From assembly GCF_005925325.1 (NCBI RefSeq), contig NZ_SRMP01000004.1:310001-374000 (forward strand): DNA of 64,000 nt, in the 5' to 3' direction. Under the pieces are notes generated by a model. That model was not told the DNA's origin, did not search any database, and saw nothing but the letters and a program-made list of their open reading frames with translations. Positions within the stretch are counted from its first letter, which is position 1; every line of letters begins with the position of its first letter. The translations under genes and the position numbers were made by a program. Below, one piece after another: positions 9,604 through 16,998 of this stretch. This DNA comes from Pedobacter helvus (GTDB lineage: Bacteria; Bacteroidota; Bacteroidia; Sphingobacteriales; Sphingobacteriaceae).

Positions 9604-10440
9604 ATGACAATTCCTTCAAATATTAAAGAACAACTAAAAAACATTAAGCATTTTGCCCTGGATATGGATGGTACCATTTACAACGGTAGCACCTTATTTC
9701 CATTTACTAACGACTTTTTAAATTACCTAAAAGCTAATGGTATTGGTTATTCATTTTTAACCAATAATCCATCTAAAAGCACAGCCGATTATCTAAAACA
9801 TTTAGAAAAAATGGGTATTCCTGCTACTAGAGAAGAAATGTATACATCTGCAGTAGCAACGATTAATTATATCAAAAACCATCATCCAGCTATCAAAAAG
9901 CTTTTCATATTGGGTACACCGAGTATGGTTAAAGAATTTGAAGATGCTGGTTTTATCTCTACAGCAGATAACGCAGAAGATAAACCTGACGCTCTGGTTG
10001 TAGGCTTCGACACTTCATTAATTTATACTAGGCTGTGTAGGGCAGCTTACTGGGCTAGTCAGCAATTGCCTTATTTTGCTACTAATCCGGATTGGGTTTG
10101 CCCTACAGACCAGCCTAATATCTTGGTAGATTGCGGCTCTATCTGTGCATGTATTGAAGGTGCTACCAAAAGAAAGCCAGATGTTGTGATCGGCAAACCA
10201 GACCCGGGAATGTTAGATGGAATTATCCAGAAATACAATCTCCAACCAAACGAAATTGCTATGGTTGGAGATAGAATTTATACCGATGTACAAATGGCAA
10301 AAAATGCAGGCGCATTAGGTGTACTGGTTTTATCAGGAGAAGCTACTGTTGCAGATGTAGAACAAGCCTCTACTAAGCCAGATATTGTAGCGAGAGATTT
10401 GGAAGAACTTAAAGAATTGGTAAAGAAAGCTCTTCATTAA
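9604..10440 (+). CDS. HAD-IIA family phosphatase (NagD/AraL-like)
   Basis: The 278-residue protein shows the four HAD motifs: DMDGT (nucleophile Asp, about 19-23), TNN, the GKPDPGMLD lysine motif and GDRIYTDVQMAKNAGA. The C2-type cap fits the NagD/AraL/PGP group, which dephosphorylate sugar phosphates, p-nitrophenyl phosphate or 2-phosphoglycolate. It starts 6 bp after the transporter, so it is the last gene of the three-gene unit. In B. subtilis, AraL (HAD-IIA) and AraM (G1P dehydrogenase) are likewise neighbours, so the pair recurs across phyla. The role here is probably to release inorganic phosphate from an imported or accumulating phosphoester. Confidence 0.85.
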   Translation: MTIPSNIKEQLKNIKHFALDMDGTIYNGSTLFPFTNDFLNYLKANGIGYSFLTNNPSKSTADYLKHLEKMGIPATREEMYTSAVATINYIKNHHPAIKKLFILGTPSMVKEFEDAGFISTADNAEDKPDALVVGFDTSLIYTRLCRAAYWASQQLPYFATNPDWVCPTDQPNILVDCGSICACIEGATKRKPDVVIGKPDPGMLDGIIQKYNLQPNEIAMVGDRIYTDVQMAKNAGALGVLVLSGEATVADVEQASTKPDIVARDLEELKELVKKALH

Positions 10441-10455
10441 TTACCTTTATCTAAT

Positions 10456-10494
10456 TAGCGACACACTATATACTTAAATATTGGAGTGTCGCTA
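10456..10494 (+). other. hairpin after the HAD gene
   Basis: A 9-bp inverted repeat TAGCGACAC / GTGTCGCTA with a 21-base loop lies 16 bp after the HAD stop. It lacks a T-run, so it may be a weak 3' end signal rather than a standard intrinsic terminator. Confidence 0.4.
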
Positions 10495-10535
10495 CTATGA
10501 CATATAACATCTAAACAGAACGGTAGTATTTAGCG

Positions 10536-10543
10536 TAACTTTG
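10536..10543 (+). promoter_or_regulatory. candidate -7 promoter element of the polyamine-type operon
   Basis: TAACTTTG matches the Bacteroidota -7 consensus TAnnTTTG and lies 44 bp before the chosen ATG at 10588. No clear -33 TTTG partner is seen, so this is a tentative call. Confidence 0.4.
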
Positions 10544-10587
10544 AGTTTTCAAAATATTGTTTATTTTTGAAACAGTACAAACGCTTT

Positions 10588-10941
10588 ATGAAATACAAAC
10601 CTGGTCTACATATACTATCAGAATTCTCTTCTAGTAAAGTCGATTTATTTTCTAATTCCTTTCATTGCAAAAAATTATTTGACGATTTAATTGCCGCAAA
10701 TAATCTTGAAAAAGTGGGCGAAGTTTATCACGATTTTGAAAATGGTGGCTTTACAGCTGTAGTTTGTCTTACAGAATCGCATTTATCAATACACACTTGG
10801 CCAGAATACGAGTTAGCAACTTTTGATATCTTTTTATCAAATTACAAGCAAGACAACAGTGAAAAAGTGAAAAACATCTATAAATCTGTATTGTCTTTTT
10901 TTGAAGGTATTGAAAAGCAGAAAAATGAAATCGTTCGCTAA
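10588..10941 (+). CDS. divergent AdoMet decarboxylase-family proenzyme (SpeD-like)
   Basis: The 117-residue protein is an SpeD-family pyruvoyl proenzyme. The cleavage and active-site segment ESHLSIHTWPE is intact: Ser64 (processing serine that becomes pyruvoyl) and His69. The position equivalent to T. maritima Cys83, the proton-donating cysteine, is Ser84 (segment DIFLSNY instead of DxFTCG). The family normally decarboxylates S-adenosylmethionine to supply aminopropyl groups; some SpeD homologues have become arginine or ornithine decarboxylases, so substrate is open. The ATG at 10588 gives an N-terminus (MKYKPGLHILSEF) aligned with SpeD; an upstream TTG (10567) would add seven residues. The stop overlaps the next start by one base (TAATG). 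Confidence 0.8.
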   Translation: MKYKPGLHILSEFSSSKVDLFSNSFHCKKLFDDLIAANNLEKVGEVYHDFENGGFTAVVCLTESHLSIHTWPEYELATFDIFLSNYKQDNSEKVKNIYKSVLSFFEGIEKQKNEIVR

Positions 10942-12245
10942 TGACTAAGCTGAGCCTCTCTTCCTTTCCTGCAAATACTTATGTGACTTGTAAACAATGT
11001 GCAAAAGAAATTAATATCTATCACCTAGCCGACTGTGATTTTATTGTATGTCCAGCTTGCAGAGCTTACCTAGAACATACGGCAGGCACCGAATTTCAAT
11101 TAAAGCGAACATTAAATAAACTAGAATTTGTACCTGTAATAACAATTGGTTCTATTGGCATTATTGATGATGAAGAGTTTAAAGTAATCGCTTATATCGA
11201 AAAGCGAGAAAAAGACACTTCTTACAAATGGCGTGAATATATTCTATTTAATTATGCTATTGGTTACGCAACACTTTCAGAATTTGATGGACACTGGAGC
11301 ATAATTAAAGGCAAGGAATTCTTTCCAGACTTGGTGGATATAAAGGATGGTCATAGTTCTAATATACGTTACCTAAATTCAGATTTTCAGCTATTTAATA
11401 AATACACTCCACAAACAATTGCAGCACTTGGCGAATTTGGAGAAGACATTTTAGTAAGTAAAATCAATGCTGTTGAATTTGTAAGTTCGCCTTATATGCT
11501 TGTAAAAGAAAAACAAGGGCAAAAATTTGAATACTATTTTGGAGAATACATAGAACCCAAGAAAATTGCAACTGCATTTAACATTGACATAAATACATTT
11601 CCTAACAGAATAGGGATTGGAGCAATACAGCCGTCAAAATATTTAGACAGATGGAATTCATTATTTACAATAACTGGCTTAGCGATTATAGGTGTGCTAC
11701 TTATCCATCTTTTAATGGGCTACCTGAAACCAGAAAAAGAATTATTTTATGAGAGTTTTCAATTGATACACAGTGAGGTGAATGGAAACAACACCATCAA
11801 ATCGTTTGCTTCGCCAAGTTTTGACATCACCGATAACTCATCGAATTTAGAGTTCTTTATTAGCTCAGCCGTTAACGATAATTGGTTAGAAGCGTCAATG
11901 GTATTAGTGAACGAACAAGATAACCGAACATGGGAAGTGTCTAAAGGCTTCGAATATTACTCCGGATATGAAGATGGAGAAAGTTGGTCTGAAGGCGATA
12001 GATACGCAGAGATAATGCTATCTAATATTCCAAAAGGAAAGTACCACATTAATATTTACCCCTATTCAGGTGACCCAAACAGAGATACATTGCTAGTGAA
12101 AGTAACAGCGAATGCTAGTATGTGGCGCAACACTTTATTAACCTGTCTAGCATTATGTCTATACCCTGCATATTGCTGGTATAGAATGAGGAATTTCGAA
12201 AAAAAACGCTGGGATAACAGTAATTATTCCCCATTTGTAAGTTGA
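10941..12245 (+). CDS. DUF4178-like zinc-ribbon membrane protein
   Basis: The 434-residue protein starts with a zinc-ribbon pair Cys17-x2-Cys20 and Cys37-x2-Cys40. Two repeated beta-rich segments follow, with ITIGSIGIIDDEEFKVI and a Tyr-x-Trp-Arg-Glu-Tyr patch that is characteristic of DUF4178. A transmembrane helix lies at about 235-259, a beta-sandwich-like region of about 130 residues (non-cytoplasmic by inference), and a second helix near 397-416. DUF4178 genes are known to sit beside speD/speE-like and DUF350 genes, and in some genomes beside PspA-type membrane-stress genes. Function unknown. It overlaps SpeD by one base and ends 2 bp before the next ATG, so it is firmly inside the operon. 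Confidence 0.75.
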   Translation: MTKLSLSSFPANTYVTCKQCAKEINIYHLADCDFIVCPACRAYLEHTAGTEFQLKRTLNKLEFVPVITIGSIGIIDDEEFKVIAYIEKREKDTSYKWREYILFNYAIGYATLSEFDGHWSIIKGKEFFPDLVDIKDGHSSNIRYLNSDFQLFNKYTPQTIAALGEFGEDILVSKINAVEFVSSPYMLVKEKQGQKFEYYFGEYIEPKKIATAFNIDINTFPNRIGIGAIQPSKYLDRWNSLFTITGLAIIGVLLIHLLMGYLKPEKELFYESFQLIHSEVNGNNTIKSFASPSFDITDNSSNLEFFISSAVNDNWLEASMVLVNEQDNRTWEVSKGFEYYSGYEDGESWSEGDRYAEIMLSNIPKGKYHINIYPYSGDPNRDTLLVKVTANASMWRNTLLTCLALCLYPAYCWYRMRNFEKKRWDNSNYSPFVS

Positions 12246-12247
12246 AA

Positions 12248-12424
12248 ATGATAAAAATTAAACCGATAAGATTTTATCTCATTTTAATGGTCCTTGCTAT
12301 AGGCGCTTTTACGTTCAGCTTATGGAATGGCTATGCATTTTATAACGATAAAGTAGAAAAAAACACAGAGTATAATGGTGCTAGAGGCCGCTCTGGGTAT
12401 GTAAATAGATTTTACCATAAATAG
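12248..12424 (+). CDS. small single-pass membrane protein
   Basis: This 58-residue protein has one hydrophobic helix (about residues 10-27, FYLILMVLAIGAFTFSLW) and a polar C-terminal half rich in Asn, Arg, Gly and Tyr. I do not recognise a family. The ATG at 12248 is preferred over a TTG at 12242 that would overlap the preceding stop. It is 2 bp after the DUF4178 gene and 8 bp before the DUF350 gene, so it is probably translated with them and may be an accessory subunit of a membrane complex. Confidence 0.65.
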   Translation: MIKIKPIRFYLILMVLAIGAFTFSLWNGYAFYNDKVEKNTEYNGARGRSGYVNRFYHK

Positions 12425-12432
12425 AAAATATC

Positions 12433-12657
12433 ATGAGCTTAAACGAATTAATCAACATCAAGTACATCATTGCATCGATAGTTTATTCTTTTATTGGGAT
12501 AGTTGTACTTTTCATTTCCTTCTGGATATTTGAGAAGGTTACTCCAGAAAATCTTTGGAAAGAAATACTAGACAAGCAAAATAAAGCACTTGCTATTGTT
12601 TTTGCCGCCTTTATTATAGCGATTGCCATTATTATCAGCTCGGCAATACACAGTTAG
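12433..12657 (+). CDS. DUF350 family membrane protein
   Basis: The 74-residue product fits DUF350: two hydrophobic helices (about 10-33 and 52-72) joined by a polar loop containing LWKEILDKQNKALAIV, and the typical ending IIISSAIHS. Most DUF350 proteins are duplicated (about 130 residues), whereas this one has a single unit. E. coli YjfL belongs to the same family. DUF350 genes recur with glutathionylspermidine-synthase-like, SpeE-like and DUF4178 genes, suggesting a shared membrane-associated polyamine role. It ends 2 bp before the SpeE-like gene. Confidence 0.8.
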   Translation: MSLNELINIKYIIASIVYSFIGIVVLFISFWIFEKVTPENLWKEILDKQNKALAIVFAAFIIAIAIIISSAIHS

Positions 12658-12659
12658 GC

Positions 12660-14171
12660 ATGAACAAAAAACTACCTGCTTTACTTCTTATTTCTGTATT
12701 TGTTGTTGCTACCTGTGGTTTAATTTACGAACTCATTGCGGGTACATTGGCTAGCTACCTTTTAGGTGATTCTGTAACTCAATTTTCAACAATTATTGGT
12801 CTGTACTTATTTTCAATGGGTATAGGTTCTTGGTTATCTAAATATTTCGATAAGAATATTCTTTCTTGGTTTATTCAAATTGAGATTTTAGTAGGTCTAG
12901 TCGGCGGTTTTAGTGCTAGCATATTATTTCTCATTTTCGAAAGTATAGCTTCATTCAGAGTTGTACTGTACGGTTTGGTGAGCTTAACAGGAATTCTAGT
13001 TGGTCTAGAAATCCCATTACTTATGCGGATTCTTCAAAATCGTTTCGAGTTTAAAGACTTGGTATCCAAGGTATTCACTTTCGATTATATAGGCGCTTTA
13101 TTGGCTTCGTTAATCTTTCCTTTACTGTTAATTCCGTACCTAGGCTTGGTAAAAACCGCGTATTTGTTTGGCATTTTAAATGTAAGCGTGGCATTAATTG
13201 TTTGTATTAGTTTTGTGAAAGAAATTAAAGCCGCTGCATATCTTCGAAATGCTTCCATAATCAGTATTTTAGTATTAGCTGCTGGTTTTATCTATGCTGA
13301 TAAGATTACTAGTTTTTCGGAAAATATGGCTTTTAGTGATACTATCATTTACTCTAAAAGCACACCCTATCAACGTATTGTACTGACCAAAAAGAACAAA
13401 GTGCTCAGGTTATTTTTAAACGGCAACTTGCAATTTAGCTCTGATGATGAGTACAGGTATCATGAAGCTTTAGTTCATCCGGCATTACAAGCGCTTCCAA
13501 ATGCTAAAGAAATACTGGTTTTAGGCGGTGGCGATGGACTAGCTGTTCGAGAAATATTGAAATATCCACACGTGAAAAATATTACGCTAATAGATCTAGA
13601 CCATGGAATGACTTCCCTATTTCAATCTAACCAAATGCTGGTTAAGTTAAATGACAGCTCTTTACTATCTCCTAAAGTAAAAATTGTTAACACTGATGCT
13701 TTCAGCTGGGTCAAAGCACAGCACAAGAAATACGACCTTATTGTAATTGATTTTCCAGACCCCTCAAACTACGCAGTTGGCAAGCTTTATACCAATTCAT
13801 TCTATAAGGTAATGAAAGGACTATTGGCGCCTCAAGGTCTTGTAGTAGTACAATCTACTTCACCTTATATAGCTCCTAAATCATTTTGGACAGTAAATAA
13901 GACCTTGGAAAGTGTAGACTTTAAAACTGTGCCGTACCATAATTATGTCCCCTCTTTTGGTGAGTGGGGTTACATCATGGCAATGCATCCAGATCATAAG
14001 TATAAAAAACCTCAGTCTTACATCCCGGGACTTAAATTTATGTCTAGAGAAACCTTCGATTTAATGTTACATTTCCCAAAAGACATGGCGAAAGCAGAAA
14101 CCGAAGTAAACAAATTGAACAATCAAATTTTAGTGAAGTATTTTGAAGATGAGTGGTCGGCAATCTTATAA
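12660..14171 (+). CDS. membrane-fused spermidine synthase-like aminopropyltransferase
   Basis: The 503-residue protein has about seven N-terminal transmembrane helices (1-215) followed by a SpeE-type Rossmann domain (about 235-480). Visible SpeE hallmarks are NLQFSSDDEYRYHEALVHPA, the AdoMet loop VLGGGDGLAVREIL, the acidic strand end LIDLD, and the IDFPDPSNYAVG segment that retains both catalytic Asp residues (canonical DxTDP). It is therefore probably active in transferring an aminopropyl group from decarboxylated AdoMet to an amine acceptor, at the inner face of the membrane. The acceptor is unknown. The gene directly precedes the flavin oxidase (1 bp between stop and ATG). Confidence 0.85.
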   Translation: MNKKLPALLLISVFVVATCGLIYELIAGTLASYLLGDSVTQFSTIIGLYLFSMGIGSWLSKYFDKNILSWFIQIEILVGLVGGFSASILFLIFESIASFRVVLYGLVSLTGILVGLEIPLLMRILQNRFEFKDLVSKVFTFDYIGALLASLIFPLLLIPYLGLVKTAYLFGILNVSVALIVCISFVKEIKAAAYLRNASIISILVLAAGFIYADKITSFSENMAFSDTIIYSKSTPYQRIVLTKKNKVLRLFLNGNLQFSSDDEYRYHEALVHPALQALPNAKEILVLGGGDGLAVREILKYPHVKNITLIDLDHGMTSLFQSNQMLVKLNDSSLLSPKVKIVNTDAFSWVKAQHKKYDLIVIDFPDPSNYAVGKLYTNSFYKVMKGLLAPQGLVVVQSTSPYIAPKSFWTVNKTLESVDFKTVPYHNYVPSFGEWGYIMAMHPDHKYKKPQSYIPGLKFMSRETFDLMLHFPKDMAKAETEVNKLNNQILVKYFEDEWSAIL

Positions 14172-14172
14172 A

Positions 14173-15801
14173 ATGGCATTATCAAGCTACATTCAACGCC
14201 GTTCATTTTTACTGAGATTGGGCTTGGTTACAGGAGGTATTTTACTGGATGGTTGTATTAAAAAAATAAAATCAAAAAAATATAATTTCTCCGGTACTTT
14301 GAATGGACCAAATGCTGTTGCAGGTCACATTTTAAGAGACAAGATTAAAGTACCTAATCCTACAAATAGTAGAAATGTAAAGATTTTAATCGTCGGTTCT
14401 GGCATCAGTGGTTTATCTGCGGCCAGATGGCTTGAAAAGAATGGAGAAACTGATTTCGAAATCCTAGAACTGGAAAAACACACTGGTGGTAATTCTCATT
14501 ACGGAAAAAACGCAGTTTCATCTTACCCAGTTGGGGCGCATTACACCACAATCGCTAATACCGATGATCAATTGCTTCTAGATTTTTTCAAAGAAATTGA
14601 AGTAATTACCCATTACCAAGGAGAGCTACCTTACTACAACGACTATTACCTCACTTTCGATCCTGAAGAACGTTTATTAATTAATGGAGAATGGCAGGAA
14701 GGTTTAATACCAGATTTTGGAGTCCCACAAAAAGATAAAGATCAGATCAAACAGTTTCTGAAAGAAGTTGAAACGTTAAAGCACACAAAAGGCAAAGATG
14801 GTAAATATGCATTCAATATACCTATTGCAAACTCTTCGACAGATAAAATCTTTACGCAACTAGATCAAATTTCATTCAAAAGTTACTTAGAAGAAAAACG
14901 CTACAATTCTCCCTATCTACTTTGGTATCTTAATTATGCATGTAAAGATGATTATGGACAGAAAGTAGATAAAATTTCTGCATGGGCTGGCTTACACTAT
15001 TTTGCCAGCAGAAGAGGTAAAGCAGCAAACTCAGAAGATAATGCAGTTTTAACATGGTCAAAGGGAAATGGTTGGCTTGCCGAAAAAATAGCAGAAAACC
15101 TTAAAACAAACATCACTACATCTACCGTATGTTACAGCATTAACAAAACTTTAGGTGGAATGCTACAAACTTGGGTATACAATACCCGAACTAAGCAAAG
15201 CAGCTACATCATCGCTGAAAAAATCATTTTGGCTACACCACAATATGTAAATAACAAACTACTGAGCCACATCCGAAGGCCAAACTTCGATTACAAAAAA
15301 CTATCCTATTCACCTTGGTTAATTGCAAATATTACTGTAGACCAGCTTCCAAATTCTAAAGGAATGGATTTATGTTGGGACAATGTTGCTTATAATACTC
15401 CTTCTGTTGGTTACGTAAACGCTACGCATCAAAATATTGATATAACCAACAAAGAAAAAGTGCTGACCTATTATTTACCGCTATGTGATTTCGAGCCTGC
15501 CATCGCTAGATTAGCAGCCTATTCTAGAACCTACGAACAATGGTTAGACATCATCTTACCAGAACTTAAATATATTCATCCAGAAATAGATAAAGCGATT
15601 AAACAAATCGACCTATGGGTATGGGGTCACGGAATGATTTCTCCTAATCCAGAGCTCATTTTTGGAAAAAACCTTAAGGAAGCACAAAAGTCTATCGATA
15701 ATAAAATATACTTTGCACATACCGATCTTAGCGGTATTTCCATTTTCGAGGAGGCATTTCATCAAGGCATTCGTGCCGCAAAGCAAGTTCTGGGAAAATG
15801 A
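14173..15801 (+). CDS. flavin-dependent amine oxidase-like lipoprotein with Tat-type signal
   Basis: The 542-residue protein starts at the ATG one base after the SpeE-like stop. Its N-terminus carries a twin-Arg motif (QRRSFLLRLG) and a lipobox-like LLDGC at about 20-24, so it is probably exported folded by Tat and lipid-anchored. The mature part has the FAD-binding dinucleotide motif ILIVGSGISGLSAARWLEK (about 73-91), an E-LE acidic end of beta-2, a GGNSHYG motif, and a C-terminal amine-oxidase-type segment (HTDLSGISIFEEAFHQG). Related proteins are annotated NAD(P)/FAD-dependent oxidoreductase or flavin amine oxidase. By context it may oxidise or modify the polyamine-like product outside the cytoplasm. 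Its stop overlaps the next start by 4 bp (ATGA). Confidence 0.8.
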   Translation: MALSSYIQRRSFLLRLGLVTGGILLDGCIKKIKSKKYNFSGTLNGPNAVAGHILRDKIKVPNPTNSRNVKILIVGSGISGLSAARWLEKNGETDFEILELEKHTGGNSHYGKNAVSSYPVGAHYTTIANTDDQLLLDFFKEIEVITHYQGELPYYNDYYLTFDPEERLLINGEWQEGLIPDFGVPQKDKDQIKQFLKEVETLKHTKGKDGKYAFNIPIANSSTDKIFTQLDQISFKSYLEEKRYNSPYLLWYLNYACKDDYGQKVDKISAWAGLHYFASRRGKAANSEDNAVLTWSKGNGWLAEKIAENLKTNITTSTVCYSINKTLGGMLQTWVYNTRTKQSSYIIAEKIILATPQYVNNKLLSHIRRPNFDYKKLSYSPWLIANITVDQLPNSKGMDLCWDNVAYNTPSVGYVNATHQNIDITNKEKVLTYYLPLCDFEPAIARLAAYSRTYEQWLDIILPELKYIHPEIDKAIKQIDLWVWGHGMISPNPELIFGKNLKEAQKSIDNKIYFAHTDLSGISIFEEAFHQGIRAAKQVLGK

Positions 15802-16859
15802 TGGTAAACAAGCAGCCTTGGTTACATTCTGCATGGAATGATTGGATTTTTATCCTATTCCCTCCTTTTGCCTGTCTGTTACTCATCATATTCTTTCCAA
15901 CAGAATTTCAACAAGCTGAAGGTATGCCAATAGCTTATTGGTTAATTTTAGTAGTTTTCATTGATGTATCACATGTTTATAGTACATTATACAGAACTTA
16001 CTTCAATAGAAATAACTTAACTCAAAATCGTTTTTTATTATTCGTTATCCCATTAGCTTGTTACTTATTAGGCGTATTTATTTACAATGTTGATGACTTA
16101 TGGTTTTGGAGAATTCTCGCTTATTTGGCCGTTTATCATTTTATCAGGCAACAATATGGTTTTATGAAATTATATAAGCGACAAGATGTAAATAAAAACT
16201 GGAGCTCTTGGATTGATACAATTACAATTTACACGGCAACGTTGTACCCAATCATTTTTTGGCATTTAGATGGAAACAGAAACTTCAATTGGTTTATAGA
16301 CGGTGATTTTATTCGATTTCAAAACGGGAATTTACTATCTATGGCAAGTACAATCTACGTCGTTATCGTAGCATTATATTTGTTTAAGGAATTTTACCAT
16401 TGCTATAAACAAAGAAACGTAAATATTCCAAAAAATCTATTAATTCTCGGCACTGGCCTATCATGGTATTTTGGTATTGTGCATTTTAATGGTGATCTCA
16501 CCTTCACCCTGTTAAACGTAGTTTCTCATGGAATTCCTTACATGGCACTTATTTGGTTTTTCGAAAAAAAGAGAAAGGAGAACGTCCAAGTAAATAGTGC
16601 AAAATTATACAAAATAGCATTCGGCAAATATGGATTATTGTTCTTTATATCCGCTATCATACTATTTGCCTATCTTGAAGAAGGTTTATGGGATAGCTTA
16701 ATTTGGAACGAACATCAGCAAATATTTAAGCCATTTTCTTTTCTTCCTAGTATTAGCAACAATTCACTTTTCAATGTGATTGTACCTCTGCTAGTAGTGC
16801 CGCAAGCTACACATTACGTATTGGATGGTTTTATCTGGAAGAAAAAATATAACTTCTAG
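15798..16859 (+). CDS. His-rich polytopic membrane protein of unknown function
   Basis: The 353-residue protein has 8-9 predicted transmembrane helices. Histidines fall near helix ends in spaced groups: DVSHVYST, VYHFIRQQYG, IVHFNGD, VVSHGIPY and PQATHYVLDGFIW. This layout recalls membrane-bound metal enzymes (desaturases, Brp/Blh-type carotenoid oxygenases), but I cannot assign it to a family. It overlaps the flavin oxidase by 4 bp, so it is the last gene of the seven-gene operon. No clear terminator follows. It could complete a membrane-located modification step or be a transporter. Confidence 0.6.
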   Translation: MMVNKQPWLHSAWNDWIFILFPPFACLLLIIFFPTEFQQAEGMPIAYWLILVVFIDVSHVYSTLYRTYFNRNNLTQNRFLLFVIPLACYLLGVFIYNVDDLWFWRILAYLAVYHFIRQQYGFMKLYKRQDVNKNWSSWIDTITIYTATLYPIIFWHLDGNRNFNWFIDGDFIRFQNGNLLSMASTIYVVIVALYLFKEFYHCYKQRNVNIPKNLLILGTGLSWYFGIVHFNGDLTFTLLNVVSHGIPYMALIWFFEKKRKENVQVNSAKLYKIAFGKYGLLFFISAIILFAYLEEGLWDSLIWNEHQQIFKPFSFLPSISNNSLFNVIVPLLVVPQATHYVLDGFIWKKKYNF

Positions 16860-16998
16860 GTCAAAGCTCAACACCATATATCTTCAAAATATTTTCACTA
16901 TCAAGAGGTAACATTTTTCATTTCTTATTGATTAGCTATTAAGCACCGCCGTAGTGGCGATAGGTTTAGAACAGAATGTTAAACGAAAAATAAGATTT

